A DNA stretch of 64,000 bases from CAIWHR01 sp963773195 (lineage in GTDB: Bacteria > Pseudomonadota > Gammaproteobacteria > Burkholderiales > Casimicrobiaceae), in the NCBI GenBank assembly GCA_963773195.1, contig CAVZAE010000003.1, forward strand, positions 35,433 through 99,432. Direction: 5' to 3'. Below the pieces are notes generated by a model. The model worked only from the letters and a program-made list of their open reading frames with translations. It made no database searches and was not told the DNA's origin. The position numbers and the translations under genes were made by a program. This document shows positions 8,353-17,835 of this stretch, in pieces; the first letter of the stretch is position 1, and each line of letters begins with the position of its first letter.

Positions 8353-10527
8353 ATGATCGATACGCCCAGGATCTCGCGCCGCGCCTTTATCGTTGCGGGT
8401 GCCGCGGTCGGTGGCGGTCTCGCGATTGGCATCAATCCATTCAGCAGCGCTGCTGCGGTTCGTGCTGCGGACGGTTCGTTGGAAATCACCGTCTGGGTGG
8501 TGATCCGCCCTAACGACACTGTCGTGGTGCGCATCGCACGCTCCGAAATGGGCCAGGGCTCGCTCACGGGGCTCGCCCAACTAGCGGCCGAGGAGCTCGA
8601 GTGCAACTGGAACAGGGTGACTTGGGAATATCCCACGCCCGGCACCAGCCTCGCGCGCAAGAAGCCTTGGGGACCCTTCGGGACCGGTGGAAGCGACAGT
8701 ATCCGCGGCTCGCAGGAGTACGTGCGCAAGGGCGGTGCGGCGGCGCGCATGATGCTCGTCCAGGCAGCGGCCAATAGATGGAACGTGCCCGCCGGGGAAT
8801 GCACCGTCGAGAAGGGCGTCATCTCGCACAATGCCTCCGGCCGCAGGACGACCTACGGCAGCGTGGCGGAGGCCGCCGCGAAGCTCGACGTGCCCAAGGA
8901 GGTACCGCTCAAGGGCCCAAAGGACTGGAAGATCATCGGCAAACCGATGAAACGCCTGGACACGGCCGACAAGCTGACCGGCAAGCAAACTTACGGTGCC
9001 GACATCAAGTTGCCCGGCATGCTCAATGCCTCGATTAAAGCTTGCCCGGTGTTCGGCGGCAAGGTGAAGAGCATCGATGCGACGACCGCAGACGGCATGC
9101 CGGGTGTGAAGAGGATCGTTCGAGTAGGTGATTCGGCGGTCGCCGTCGTGGCGGATACATGGTGGCGTGCCAACACTGCGCTGGAGGCGCTCCGCATCGA
9201 GTGGGACGCGGGCGAAAGCGCCGCAGTGTCGAGCACATCAATCGACGAGATGCTGAACGAGGGGCTGAGCGCGGAAAAGGTGTTCGTTCATGACAACAAG
9301 GTCGGCGATTCGAAGGCCGCCCTCGCCGGCGCGGCGAAGCGGATCGAAGCGATCTACGAGTATCCGTACCAGAATCACGCGTGCATGGAACCAATGAACT
9401 GTACGGCGCTCTACACGCCCGAAAGCTGCGAAGTGTGGTGCCCGACGCAAACAGGCCACGAGGCGATTGACGCAGCCGCGGCGGCGGCGGGTTTGCCTGT
9501 CAACCAATGCGACGTCCACAAGGTTCACCTGGGCGGCGGCTTCGGCCGGCGCGGGTTTACGGATTATGTGACGCAGGCCGTGCTGATTGCGAAGGAGATG
9601 CCCGGAACGCCGATCAAGCTGCTCTGGTCGCGCGAGGAAGACATGACGCAAGGGCGCTATCACCCTGTTACGAAAGCGAAGCTGACGGGAGGTCTCGATA
9701 CAAAAGGCAATCTACGAGGAGTGGCAATCCGCTTTTCGGCGCCCTCGATTCTGTCCTCGGTGGACCCGAAAGAGCTCAAGGACGGCATGGACCCGGGAGT
9801 ATTCGACGGCCTGTTTTCTACGGGAGAAGAGTCGCTCGAATACGGTATTCCAGACCTGACGATCGATCACGCGATGCGCAACACGCACGTCCCCCCGGGG
9901 TACTGGCGTGGCGTGACCGCCAATCACAACGCGATCTTTCTCGAATGTTTCATCGATGAGCTTGCGCATGCTGCCGGGCAGGATGCTCTGGAATTTCGAC
10001 GCAAGCTAATGGTCACCCATCCGAAGGCGCTTGCAGTGCTCGATGCCGTTGCGAAAAAAGGTGGCTGGGACAAGAAGGTGCCCGGCCGGTATCGTGGACT
10101 GGCGCACTTCCACACGCGAGGCAGTTACGTCGCGGCGCTGGCCGAAATTTCAGTCAGAGATGGCAACAGGATCAGGATTCACCGGATCGTGCTGGCGATC
10201 GATCCCGGCTACGCAGTAAACCCGGCCCAGATCGAGCGCCAGATCGCCGGCGCGGTCGTGTTCGGGCTCTCGGCGCTGTTTCTCCAGGAATGCACGGTCA
10301 AGAACGGCCGCATCGAGCAGGAGAATTTCGACAGTTACGACTCGATGCGGATCGCACAGATGCCGAAGATCGAGTCCATCATCATGCCGTCCGGCGGGTT
10401 CTGGGGCGGCGTGGGTGAGCCCCCAGTCTGCGTGGCGCCGCCGGCCGTCTTGAACGCCTATTTTGCGGCGACGGGCAAGCGCATCCGCTCGTTCCCGCTG
10501 AAGAACCACGACATCCATCTGGTGTGA
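8353..10527 (+). CDS. iorB: Molybdopterin-binding catalytic subunit (isoquinoline 1-oxidoreductase beta-like)
   Basis: Large catalytic subunit of the two-subunit hydroxylase, 724 residues. I use ATG 8353, five bases after a perfect AGGAGG, rather than the in-frame GTG at 8347. The N-terminus ISRRAFIVAGAAVGGG is a Tat signal, so the folded MoCo enzyme should be exported with IorA in complex. Molybdenum-site motifs are HLGGGFGRRGFTDYV, YWRGVTANHNAIFLE and the C-terminal GGVGEPPVCVAPPAVLNA, containing the catalytic glutamate. These match the IorB/single-Tat subfamily. The c-type cytochrome subunit that often follows is missing here, so the electron acceptor is unknown. Confidence 0.92.
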   Translation: MIDTPRISRRAFIVAGAAVGGGLAIGINPFSSAAAVRAADGSLEITVWVVIRPNDTVVVRIARSEMGQGSLTGLAQLAAEELECNWNRVTWEYPTPGTSLARKKPWGPFGTGGSDSIRGSQEYVRKGGAAARMMLVQAAANRWNVPAGECTVEKGVISHNASGRRTTYGSVAEAAAKLDVPKEVPLKGPKDWKIIGKPMKRLDTADKLTGKQTYGADIKLPGMLNASIKACPVFGGKVKSIDATTADGMPGVKRIVRVGDSAVAVVADTWWRANTALEALRIEWDAGESAAVSSTSIDEMLNEGLSAEKVFVHDNKVGDSKAALAGAAKRIEAIYEYPYQNHACMEPMNCTALYTPESCEVWCPTQTGHEAIDAAAAAAGLPVNQCDVHKVHLGGGFGRRGFTDYVTQAVLIAKEMPGTPIKLLWSREEDMTQGRYHPVTKAKLTGGLDTKGNLRGVAIRFSAPSILSSVDPKELKDGMDPGVFDGLFSTGEESLEYGIPDLTIDHAMRNTHVPPGYWRGVTANHNAIFLECFIDELAHAAGQDALEFRRKLMVTHPKALAVLDAVAKKGGWDKKVPGRYRGLAHFHTRGSYVAALAEISVRDGNRIRIHRIVLAIDPGYAVNPAQIERQIAGAVVFGLSALFLQECTVKNGRIEQENFDSYDSMRIAQMPKIESIIMPSGGFWGGVGEPPVCVAPPAVLNAYFAATGKRIRSFPLKNHDIHLV

Positions 10528-10805
10528 CCGGTCGGCGCAATCGCGATGGTTGGCCGCTGACCTAAGGGTAGCGCAAGGCGACACGCTTCAATTGCGCCAG
10601 GCTGACCGCAGCTGGCGCAGCACCGGGCTTATGTACTCAATGACTGCTTCTGGCCGAGAGCGGTCCGTCACCTGCGGCCGCCTACGACCCGCCGCAGCCG
10701 TCAGGCATTGCTAAGCAGACGTTCATTAAGTATACGATTTGGCCAGACGGACCAGGCGACCATGTGCTGACGACGGCCGAATCCTCGTACCGCTATACTT
10801 TGCTG

Positions 10806-11231
10806 ATGAGGCTCGATATTGCCCGGATGTTCGTAGCATTCTCGATCTGCGCAGTTGCAGTGTCCGCCGCAGCCAACGAAGACGCCGACTATCCACAACG
10901 CTTGGCTGCGCTCGTCAATCAATACCGCGTAAGCCACCGGCTTCCAGCCCTAATAGTCGACACGACAGTTGCCGGCCTTGCCCGTGAGCATAGCGCGGCG
11001 ATGGCGAAGGCAGGACAGTTGAATCACGACGACTTCCCCTCTCGTGTGCGGCGATCGGGAAATGCCATGTGCGTTGAAAACGTCGGCTGGAACTACCGTT
11101 CGCCGGAGGGCCAGTTCGATAGTTGGCGCGCGTCGCCTGGACACAACGGCAACATGCTCGATCCGCGGGTCGATCGTATGGGCGTTGGTACCGTCGCGGA
11201 CTATGTAACGATGATCGCCTGCGGCAAGTAA
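10806..11231 (+). CDS. Secreted CAP (SCP/PR1-like) domain protein
   Basis: 141-residue exported protein with signal peptide MRLDIARMFVAFSICAVAVS. An in-frame ATG at 10764 is less plausible because it would displace the signal. The mature part is a CAP domain: RLAALVNQYRVSHRLPAL, then AREHSAAMAKAGQLNHDDF with the first conserved histidine, CVENVGWNY, and SPGHNGNMLDPRVDRMGVG with the second histidine of the putative site. These are the YkwD-type bacterial CAP features. The function of such proteins is generally unclear. Isolated between intergenic gaps of about 280 bases. Confidence 0.8.
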   Translation: MRLDIARMFVAFSICAVAVSAAANEDADYPQRLAALVNQYRVSHRLPALIVDTTVAGLAREHSAAMAKAGQLNHDDFPSRVRRSGNAMCVENVGWNYRSPEGQFDSWRASPGHNGNMLDPRVDRMGVGTVADYVTMIACGK

Positions 11232-11509
11232 ACCCCCGCCGGTTCGTGGGTCACCGCTTTGGCAGTACTTCCAGTGAATGAAGGACTGGTATTGAGCGTG
11301 AATTGCTAAGTCCGTTCTTGGCCCAGCTGCTTCCGACCCAACTCGGACAGTCGAGGCTCTCTGAAGCACCCGTTCAACAACAACGATTCAAGCTAGGAAA
11401 TTATAGATGTGGTTGATTATGGACCAAGCTCAGCCGCGCCGTTTTGCGGCGTCGGCTGCAGCGATTGGTTAGGCCACAAGCTGTCCGGTAAAGACCAGCA
11501 AAGCTTCGA

Positions 11510-11824
11510 TTACTTCGTTCTCGGGTCGTCCGCCGGATTGACATAATTGACCGCCCACGGTCCAACGCCATGAGCCTGAATTATCGTTTCTTCTTTCGTC
11601 CAAGCGAAATGGTCGGTCTTGGGCTGCATGATGGCGACGCTACCTGCCGATAGTGGCGTGGTTTTCGACTGATCAAGCTTGTCTCCTGTGCTCATGTTGA
11701 AGGTGCCAGAAATCACCGTGACATCCTCAATGGCAGGATGCCAGTGGGCGGGGACTTTATAGTCGGCAGGAAGCTTGAGGCGGACGGTAAATGGCACCGC
11801 CTCGTTCATCGGGCCTTCGATCAC
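11510..11824 (-). pseudogene. Cupin-domain protein, N-terminally shortened
   Basis: About 104 residues of a cupin_2 barrel: FTVRLKLPADYKVPAHWHPA carries the HxH metal ligands, followed by EDVTVISGTFNMSTGDKLD and SVAIMQPKTDHFAWTKEE, with VNYVNPADDP at the end. Relatives usually have a signal peptide and about 40 more residues. Here homology stops near AKIAVIEGP, where only a GTG (11824) can serve as start. The frame stays open further upstream with unrelated sequence and no ATG before a stop. I regard it as a truncated remnant, although a leaderless cytoplasmic cupin is possible. Confidence 0.6.
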
Positions 11825-12048
11825 GGCGATTTTCGCGCCCGACCCGGTGCTGCCACCTGTCGTGCTCTTAAACAGCAGACGCTCGCGGATTTCGCTGATC
11901 GACTACGAGCGGTGACTCGCCGACAGATTCCCGAATCAGGTCGTCGGCCCACGTCGTCCTGTTTCGCCCCGCGGCGAGTCCGGAGTCTTCGATCTATGCC
12001 AAATCAAGTCGACGTCAGACTCCGCACCACCACAAACCCTCGTGGGCG

Positions 12049-12591
12049 CTACTTGGCAATCCAGTACTCAATTTCCGTTTGCGTCTCGTTGAAGCCCGCT
12101 TTGCCGTCGGACGCGCCCATTGACCGTACCAACCCCTTCATGGCGGCGAATTTTCCGGTGCCGCCCCGGATTTGCCCAACGGCTACGGTGGTGCGTTTGC
12201 CCGCCGCATCGGCCTGACCCATCGTGCTCGAATGGCTGTAGAACTGGTCGCCGTTTTCGAGCACGTAGAGCGTGTAGTTGGTGCTAAGGCCGTTGCTGTT
12301 GATGTAGTCGGCGTAGCCACGGGTCCACGTCTCCTTGAGCTTGACGCCATTGATTACGGGCGCATTGCTCGGAAATGTGCGGTGAATTTCGAACAGCGTC
12401 AATTGATGGCCCAGTTCGTCACCCACATCGATGGTATTTCGTTGCGTGTATTTGGAGTTTTCGGCGGTCACTTTGTAGGAGATTTTCTGTTTCTCCTGTG
12501 CCCATGCGCTCGGTGGGGCGCACACCATGAGCGCCGCAGCGCAACCAATCGCTGAATGAATAATTCCGACCCTGAATCCGGCTGCTTGCAT
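12049..12591 (-). CDS. Secreted hypothetical protein, allene-oxide-cyclase/dirigent-like barrel
   Basis: 180-residue exported protein of unknown function. The signal peptide covers about residues 1-32, with hydrophobic core IGCAAALMVCAPPSA and cleavage after AWA. The mature chain is beta-rich. GQIRGGTGKFAAMKGL resembles the GTGxF..xxG turn of allene-oxide-cyclase-like and dirigent barrels, and LYVLENGDQFYS could be a preceding strand pair. This fold assignment is inference from one motif. No partner gene: neighbours are the cupin remnant and a 724-base gap. Confidence 0.6.
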   Translation of the reverse strand: MQAAGFRVGIIHSAIGCAAALMVCAPPSAWAQEKQKISYKVTAENSKYTQRNTIDVGDELGHQLTLFEIHRTFPSNAPVINGVKLKETWTRGYADYINSNGLSTNYTLYVLENGDQFYSHSSTMGQADAAGKRTTVAVGQIRGGTGKFAAMKGLVRSMGASDGKAGFNETQTEIEYWIAK

Positions 12592-13315
12592 GATCCGTCT
12601 CCGTTCGGTTTGTGAAAGCGCAGGTCCCAGAGAGAGCGGCGCCGTTTGACGGGGGGCACAGAATGTGCAAGAAAGGATGGACCCGTCAGCCGAAAATGAA
12701 ACCGACGGTTTCTACTTCGCCGTCGTTGCCGGAGTTGTCGTGTCCATGTGGTGCTCGGATTGGATGGTGGGTTTCGCTCGCTGTTTTGCTAATCCTTCAA
12801 TTGGAGCAAAGATCGAGGATTTAATCCCGAATCAACCGATAGATAATTGCCGATCCGGGCATACTACGCCTCAAAGCAGGCCCCTTGTCGCCGGGCGTTG
12901 GCCTCAAAAGCCGGTCGACCGTCCGCTATGGGGCCAAGTGCGCTACGACCGCAACTGGCCGATAGCAGACAATCACGAACGACCGCTTTGACCTTGAGCA
13001 GACGGTTGGACGCTTGACAACAGCCGTTCTACCCGACAGTCAGTTGACCCGGTCACCGTCTGATCCAGCGGCCATCCGCAACCTCCGCGCGCTCATTGCA
13101 AAGTAGGGCGGCGAGCGCGCCGGGCCAACGAAGAGCACGGCTCCCGGCTTCGAAGGACCAGGGTGCCGATCTCATCTACAATTCCTCGGGCTCCGGGGTA
13201 TTGAAGTGTTGAAAACTGCTCGTTCTTGTAGACTAGCCGGCCGGCTTGACCGTTGATCTGACTGGGATTTTCTCACTACCACGCGGTAATCGCGCTTTAC
13301 GACCCCTCGCCGGGC
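12592..13315. other. Gene-poor gap upstream of purL
   Basis: No convincing gene in 724 bases. It contains one dispersed-repeat copy (12920-12992). Short open frames here lack ribosome sites and run through the repeat, so I treat them as non-coding. The purL promoter presumably lies in the last part, but I cannot pick it out. Confidence 0.5.
12920..12992 (-). repeat. Dispersed intergenic repeat, copy 2
   Basis: Reverse-complement member of the family. It has the CGCTACGACCGCAACTGGCC end and the GAACGACCGCTTTGACC end, matching copies at 7.7 and 50.0 kb. Confidence 0.65.
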
Positions 13316-16300
13316 ATGCCGTCCCTCCTTACGCTGCGCGGGCGCCGCGCGCTTTCGCCGTTTCGCATCGACAAGCTCAAGTCTGCGTTCGCGGTCGCCC
13401 GTCCCGACCGTACTCTCGGCAATATCGCCGCCACCTATTGGCACTTCGTCGAGCCCGCCAGAGAGCTGACCGCTGCAGAGCGGGTGACGCTCGAGCGAAT
13501 CCTTACCTATGGCCCGCATGACGAAGCCGCGGCGGACGAGGGCGAATTCGTTCGTCGTCGCCCCGCGTCCCGGCACGATTTCGCCGTGGTCGTCGAAGGC
13601 GACCGACATCGCGCGCAATTGCGGCCTCGACGCGGTGAAACGCATCGAGCGCGGGATCGGATACCGGATTGCCGGGGCACTCGATGAGGCCGCCCGCGCC
13701 GCGCTGCTGCCCCTGCTGCACGATCGGATGACCGAGACCGTGTTCGATTCGCTCGACCGTGCCTCGGCGTTGTTCGAGCACGTTGCGCCGAAGCCGCTGA
13801 CGACGATTCCGCTCCTCGCCGAAGGGCGTGGTGCAATTGAGCGCGCCAACGGCGAGCTCGGACTCGCACTCGCCCCCGACGAGATCGACTACCTCGACGC
13901 AAGCTTCCGCCGCGCCGGCCGCGATCCGACGGACGTCGAGCTCATGATGTTCGCACAGGCCAATTCGGAGCACTGCCGACACAAGATCTTCAACGCCGAA
14001 TGGATCGTCGACGGTCAGCGGCAGGACAAGAGCCTGTTCGCGATGATCCGGCACACACACGACGCGAATCCGCAGGGCACGGTCGTTGCCTATGCCGACA
14101 ACGCCGCGGTGATCGAAGGCGCGACGGTTCGACGTTTCCATCCCAACGGCGATGGGCGCTACGAGGGCCATGTCGCGCCGACGCACATCCTGATGAAGGT
14201 CGAGACGCACAATCATCCGACCGCGATCGCGCCGTTTCCGGGTGCGGCGACCGGCTCGGGCGGCGAGATCCGCGACGAAGGTGCGACGGGCATCGGTGCG
14301 AAGCCCAAGGCGGGCCTCACGGGATTCACGGTGTCGGACCTGCGCGTACCGTCGCTGCCGCAACCCTGGGAATCGACTTACGGCAAACCCGATCGCATCG
14401 CCTCGGCCCTGTCAATCATGCTCGAGGGTCCCATCGGCGGCGCGTCGTTCAACAACGAATTCGGCCGGCCGAACATTCTCGGCTATTTCCGGACGTTCGA
14501 GCAGGTCGTGGCCGGCGAGGCGCGCGGTTACCACAAGCCGATCATGATCGCCGGTGGCATCGGCAATATCGCCGCCGCGCACGCGCACAAGGAACCCATT
14601 CCCGACGGCGCGCTCCTGATCCAGCTCGGTGGACCCGGAATGCTGATCGGAATCGGCGGCGGCGCCGCGTCGTCGATGGCGACGGGCGCGAATACCGCCG
14701 ATCTCGATTTCGATTCCGTGCAGCGTGGCAACGCGGAGATCCAGCGGCGCGCACAGGAGGTCGTCGACCGGTGCTGGCAACTCGGCGCGGCGAATCCGAT
14801 TCTGTCGATTCACGACGTCGGCGCAGGTGGCTTGTCGAATGCGTTCCCGGAACTCGTCCACGGGGGTGGCGCGGGGGCGCGCCTCGATTTGCGCGCCGTC
14901 CCCTCCGAAGAGCCGGGGATGGCGCCGCGCGAAATCTGGTGCAACGAAGCACAGGAACGCTACGTCCTCGCGATCCGGCCGGATGACCTGCCGCGCTTCC
15001 GGGCCCTATGCGAGCGGGAGCGCTGCCCGTTCGCCGTGGTCGGGCGCGCATCAGCCCGGCATCGACTCGTCGTCGCGGATCCGCACTTCGGCAACGACCC
15101 GGTCGACATGGACCTCGACGTCCTCCTCGGGAAGCCGCCGCGAATGGTGCGCGATGTCGCCCACCGCGCCCGCACACTTCCTCCACTCGATCTGAAACAG
15201 GTGTCGATCAAGGACGCGGCGTATCGCGTGCTGCAGGTGCCTTCCGTCGCCGACAAGACATTTCTCGTGTCGATTGGTGATCGCACCGTCGGCGGCCTCA
15301 TCGCGCGTGATCCGATGGTGGGCCCGTGGCAGGTGCCGGTCGCCGACGTCGCGGTCACGCTGATGGCGTTCGATGGCTACGCCGGCGAAGCGATGGCGAT
15401 GGGCGAGCGGACGCCGCTCGCGCTGATCGACGCACCGGCTTCGGGCCGGATGGCGGTAGGCGAGGCGATCACGAACATCGCTGCCGCCGGCATCGCGAAG
15501 CTGTCCGACGTCAAGCTCTCTGCGAATTGGATGGCGCCCGCGGGGCACCCCGGCGAGGACGCGGCGCTCTACGACACGGTGCGCGCCGTCGCGATGGAGC
15601 TCTGCCCCGCGCTGGGCATCAGTATCCCCGTCGGCAAGGATTCGATGTCGATGCGGACGACATGGAACGACGGCGGCGCCGACAAGGCCGTCACCGCGCC
15701 GCTGTCGCTCATCGTGTCGGCGTTCGCGCCGGTGCCCGACGCGCGCCGCGTGCTGACGCCATTGCTCGCGCTCGACGCGGGCGGCACGACGCTCCTGTGG
15801 ATCGACCTTTCGGCGGGCCGGATGCGGCTCGGCGGCTCGGCGCTTGCGCAGGCCTACGCGCAGCTTGGGAGCGAGAGCCCGAATGTCGACGATTCAGCGC
15901 GCCTCGCCGCGTTCTTCGAGACGATCCAGCTGTTGCAACGCGATGATGTGCTCCTCGCGTACCACGACATTGGCGACGGCGGGCTGTTTGCGACGCTCTG
16001 CGAGATGGCGTTCGCGTCGCGCTCGGGGCTCGCGATCGAGCTGCCCAGGGAAATCGGCGCGCTGCCGGCGCTCTTCGCCGAGGAGCTGGGTGCGGTGGTG
16101 CAGGTGCGCGAGCGCGACGTGCCGGTGGTCGGGGCACGCTTCGCGGCAGCGGGTATTGCGGTACGCGCGGTAGGCAGCCCGACCGCAGATGCACGCATTC
16201 GCATCGAACACGCCAGTACCCCGGTGCTGGACGAGGCGCGCGCTGACCTGCATCGTGCATGGTCGGCGACGACACACGCGCTGCAGCGGTTGCGCGACAA

Positions 16301-17189
16301 CCCGACCGATGCGGACCAGGAATACGAGCGGATCGCGGACGATCGAGATAAAGGCCTAGCGCCCCTCTTGACCTTCGACCCGGCGGAAGACATCGCTGCG
16401 CCGTTCATCGCGCGCGGCGCTCGACCGACGGTCGCCGTGCTGCGCGAGCAGGGCGTCAACGGTCACGTCGAGATGGCCGCGGCGTTCGATCGCGCCGGCT
16501 TCGACGCGTTCGACGTCCATATGAGCGACATCATCGCCGGTCGCCGCCGCCTCGCGGGTTTCGCCGGCATCGTCGCGTGCGGCGGGTTCTCCTATGGCGA
16601 CGTGCTCGGCGCCGGCGAGGGCTGGGCCAAGTCGATCCTCTTCAACGCGCGCGCGCGCGACGAGTTCGCCACGTTCTTCGCGCGCAGCACGACGTTCGCG
16701 CTCGGCGTCTGCAACGGCTGTCAGATGATGAGCAACCTCCATGAGTTGATCCCTGGCACCGCGCACTGGCCGCATTTCGTCCGCAACCGTTCGGAACAGT
16801 TCGAGGCGCGGTTCGTGCTGCTCGAGGTGCTGCGTTCGCCCTCGCTGTTCTTCCGCGGCATGGAAGGGAGCCGCATTCCGGTCGCGACGGCGCACGGCGA
16901 GGGTTATGCCGAGTTTCGTGATGCGGCGCAACTCGCCGCCGCACAGCCGCACGTCGCGCTGCGGTTTGTCGATAACGCCGGCCGGGCGACCGAGCGTTAC
17001 CCGTACAATGTCAACGGCTCGCCGCAGGGCATCACCGGCCTCACGACGGCCGACGGTCGCTTCACGATCCTGATGCCGCATCCCGAGCGCGGCTTCCGTT
17101 CGGTCCAGATGTCGTGGCACCCGAGGACGTGGGGCGAGGACTCGCCATGGATGCGGATGTTCAGGAATGCCCGCGTGGCCGTCGGCTAG
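13316..17189 (+). CDS. purL: Phosphoribosylformylglycinamidine synthase, frameshifted near 13550
   Basis: Large single-chain FGAM synthase (step 4 of purine synthesis), converting FGAR, glutamine and ATP to FGAM. Two frames are needed. Residues from ATG 13316 give the N-terminal PurS-like part (LRGRRALSPFRIDKLK, TYWHFVEPARELTAAER, LERILTYGP). The other frame resumes at VVAPRPGTISPWSSKATDIA and continues to the stop. Removing one base from the GTTCGTCGTCG run at 13549-13560 joins them into about 1290 residues, the normal length. Later landmarks are KVETHNHPTAIAPFPGAATG, HDVGAGGLSNAFPELV and the C-terminal glutaminase nucleophile in GVCNGCQMMSNL with HPERGF. Because this gene is normally essential for purine prototrophy, the shift is likely a sequence error. 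Confidence 0.93.
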
Positions 17190-17214
17190 GTCGGCGCGGC
17201 ATCGGAGAAACGTG

Positions 17215-17832
17215 ATGACGCTGACCGTGTATTCGATCGACGGCGTGACGCCGGTCGTCGATCCGACCGCCTACGTGCATCCGTCCGCCGTCCTGATCGG
17301 CGACGTGATCGTCGGTCCCGGCTGTTACATCGGGCCGTTCGCCTCGTTGCGCGGCGACTTCGGCTGCGTCCGGGTCCACGCGGGGGCGAACCTGCAGGAC
17401 TCCTGCATCATGCACGGTTTCCCGGGCATCGATACGGTGGTCGAGGAAGACGGACACATCGGGCACGCGGCCGTCCTGCACAGTTGCGTCATCAAGAAGG
17501 ATGCGCTCGTCGGAATGAACGCCGTCGTCAACGACAACGCCGTGATCGGCGAAGGCGCGATCGTTGCGGCGATGGCATTCGTCAAGGCCGGCACCATCGT
17601 GCCGCCGCGCGCGCTCGTTGCGGGCATCCCGGCCCGCGTCGTGCGCACGATCACGGATCAGGAGCTCGAGTGGAAGCGCTCGGGAACCAAGTCCTACCAG
17701 GAGCTCACGCGGCGTTGCCTCGCCACGATGCAGCCGACCGCGCCGCTGACGGCCGCTGAACCCGGACGACGCGCGTTCAAGTTCGACGAGATCATTCCGC
17801 TCCATAAATTCAAGGAGCGGAACGCCTCTTAG
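17215..17832 (+). CDS. paaY: PaaY-like gamma-carbonic-anhydrase-fold hexapeptide protein
   Basis: 205-residue left-handed beta-helix protein. ATG 17215 has a GGAG ribosome site and matches the family N-terminus VYSIDGVTPVVDPTAYVHP. Hexapeptide turns run through ECIGDVIVGPGCYIGP-type repeats. Three zinc-ligand histidines are visible at about residues 67, 84 and 89 (MHGFPG, GHIGHAAVLH). The C-terminal extension SYQELTRRCLATMQP is characteristic of PaaY/CaiE rather than generic YrdA. PaaY is a thioesterase linked to phenylacetate degradation, but no other paa gene is present here, so the role is uncertain. It starts 25 bases after the purL stop. Confidence 0.82.
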   Translation: MTLTVYSIDGVTPVVDPTAYVHPSAVLIGDVIVGPGCYIGPFASLRGDFGCVRVHAGANLQDSCIMHGFPGIDTVVEEDGHIGHAAVLHSCVIKKDALVGMNAVVNDNAVIGEGAIVAAMAFVKAGTIVPPRALVAGIPARVVRTITDQELEWKRSGTKSYQELTRRCLATMQPTAPLTAAEPGRRAFKFDEIIPLHKFKERNAS

Positions 17833-17835
17833 GCA

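Noticed and set aside
12665..12991. 108-codon frame upstream of purL
   Set aside because: Runs through a dispersed repeat, no ribosome site, no recognisable domain.
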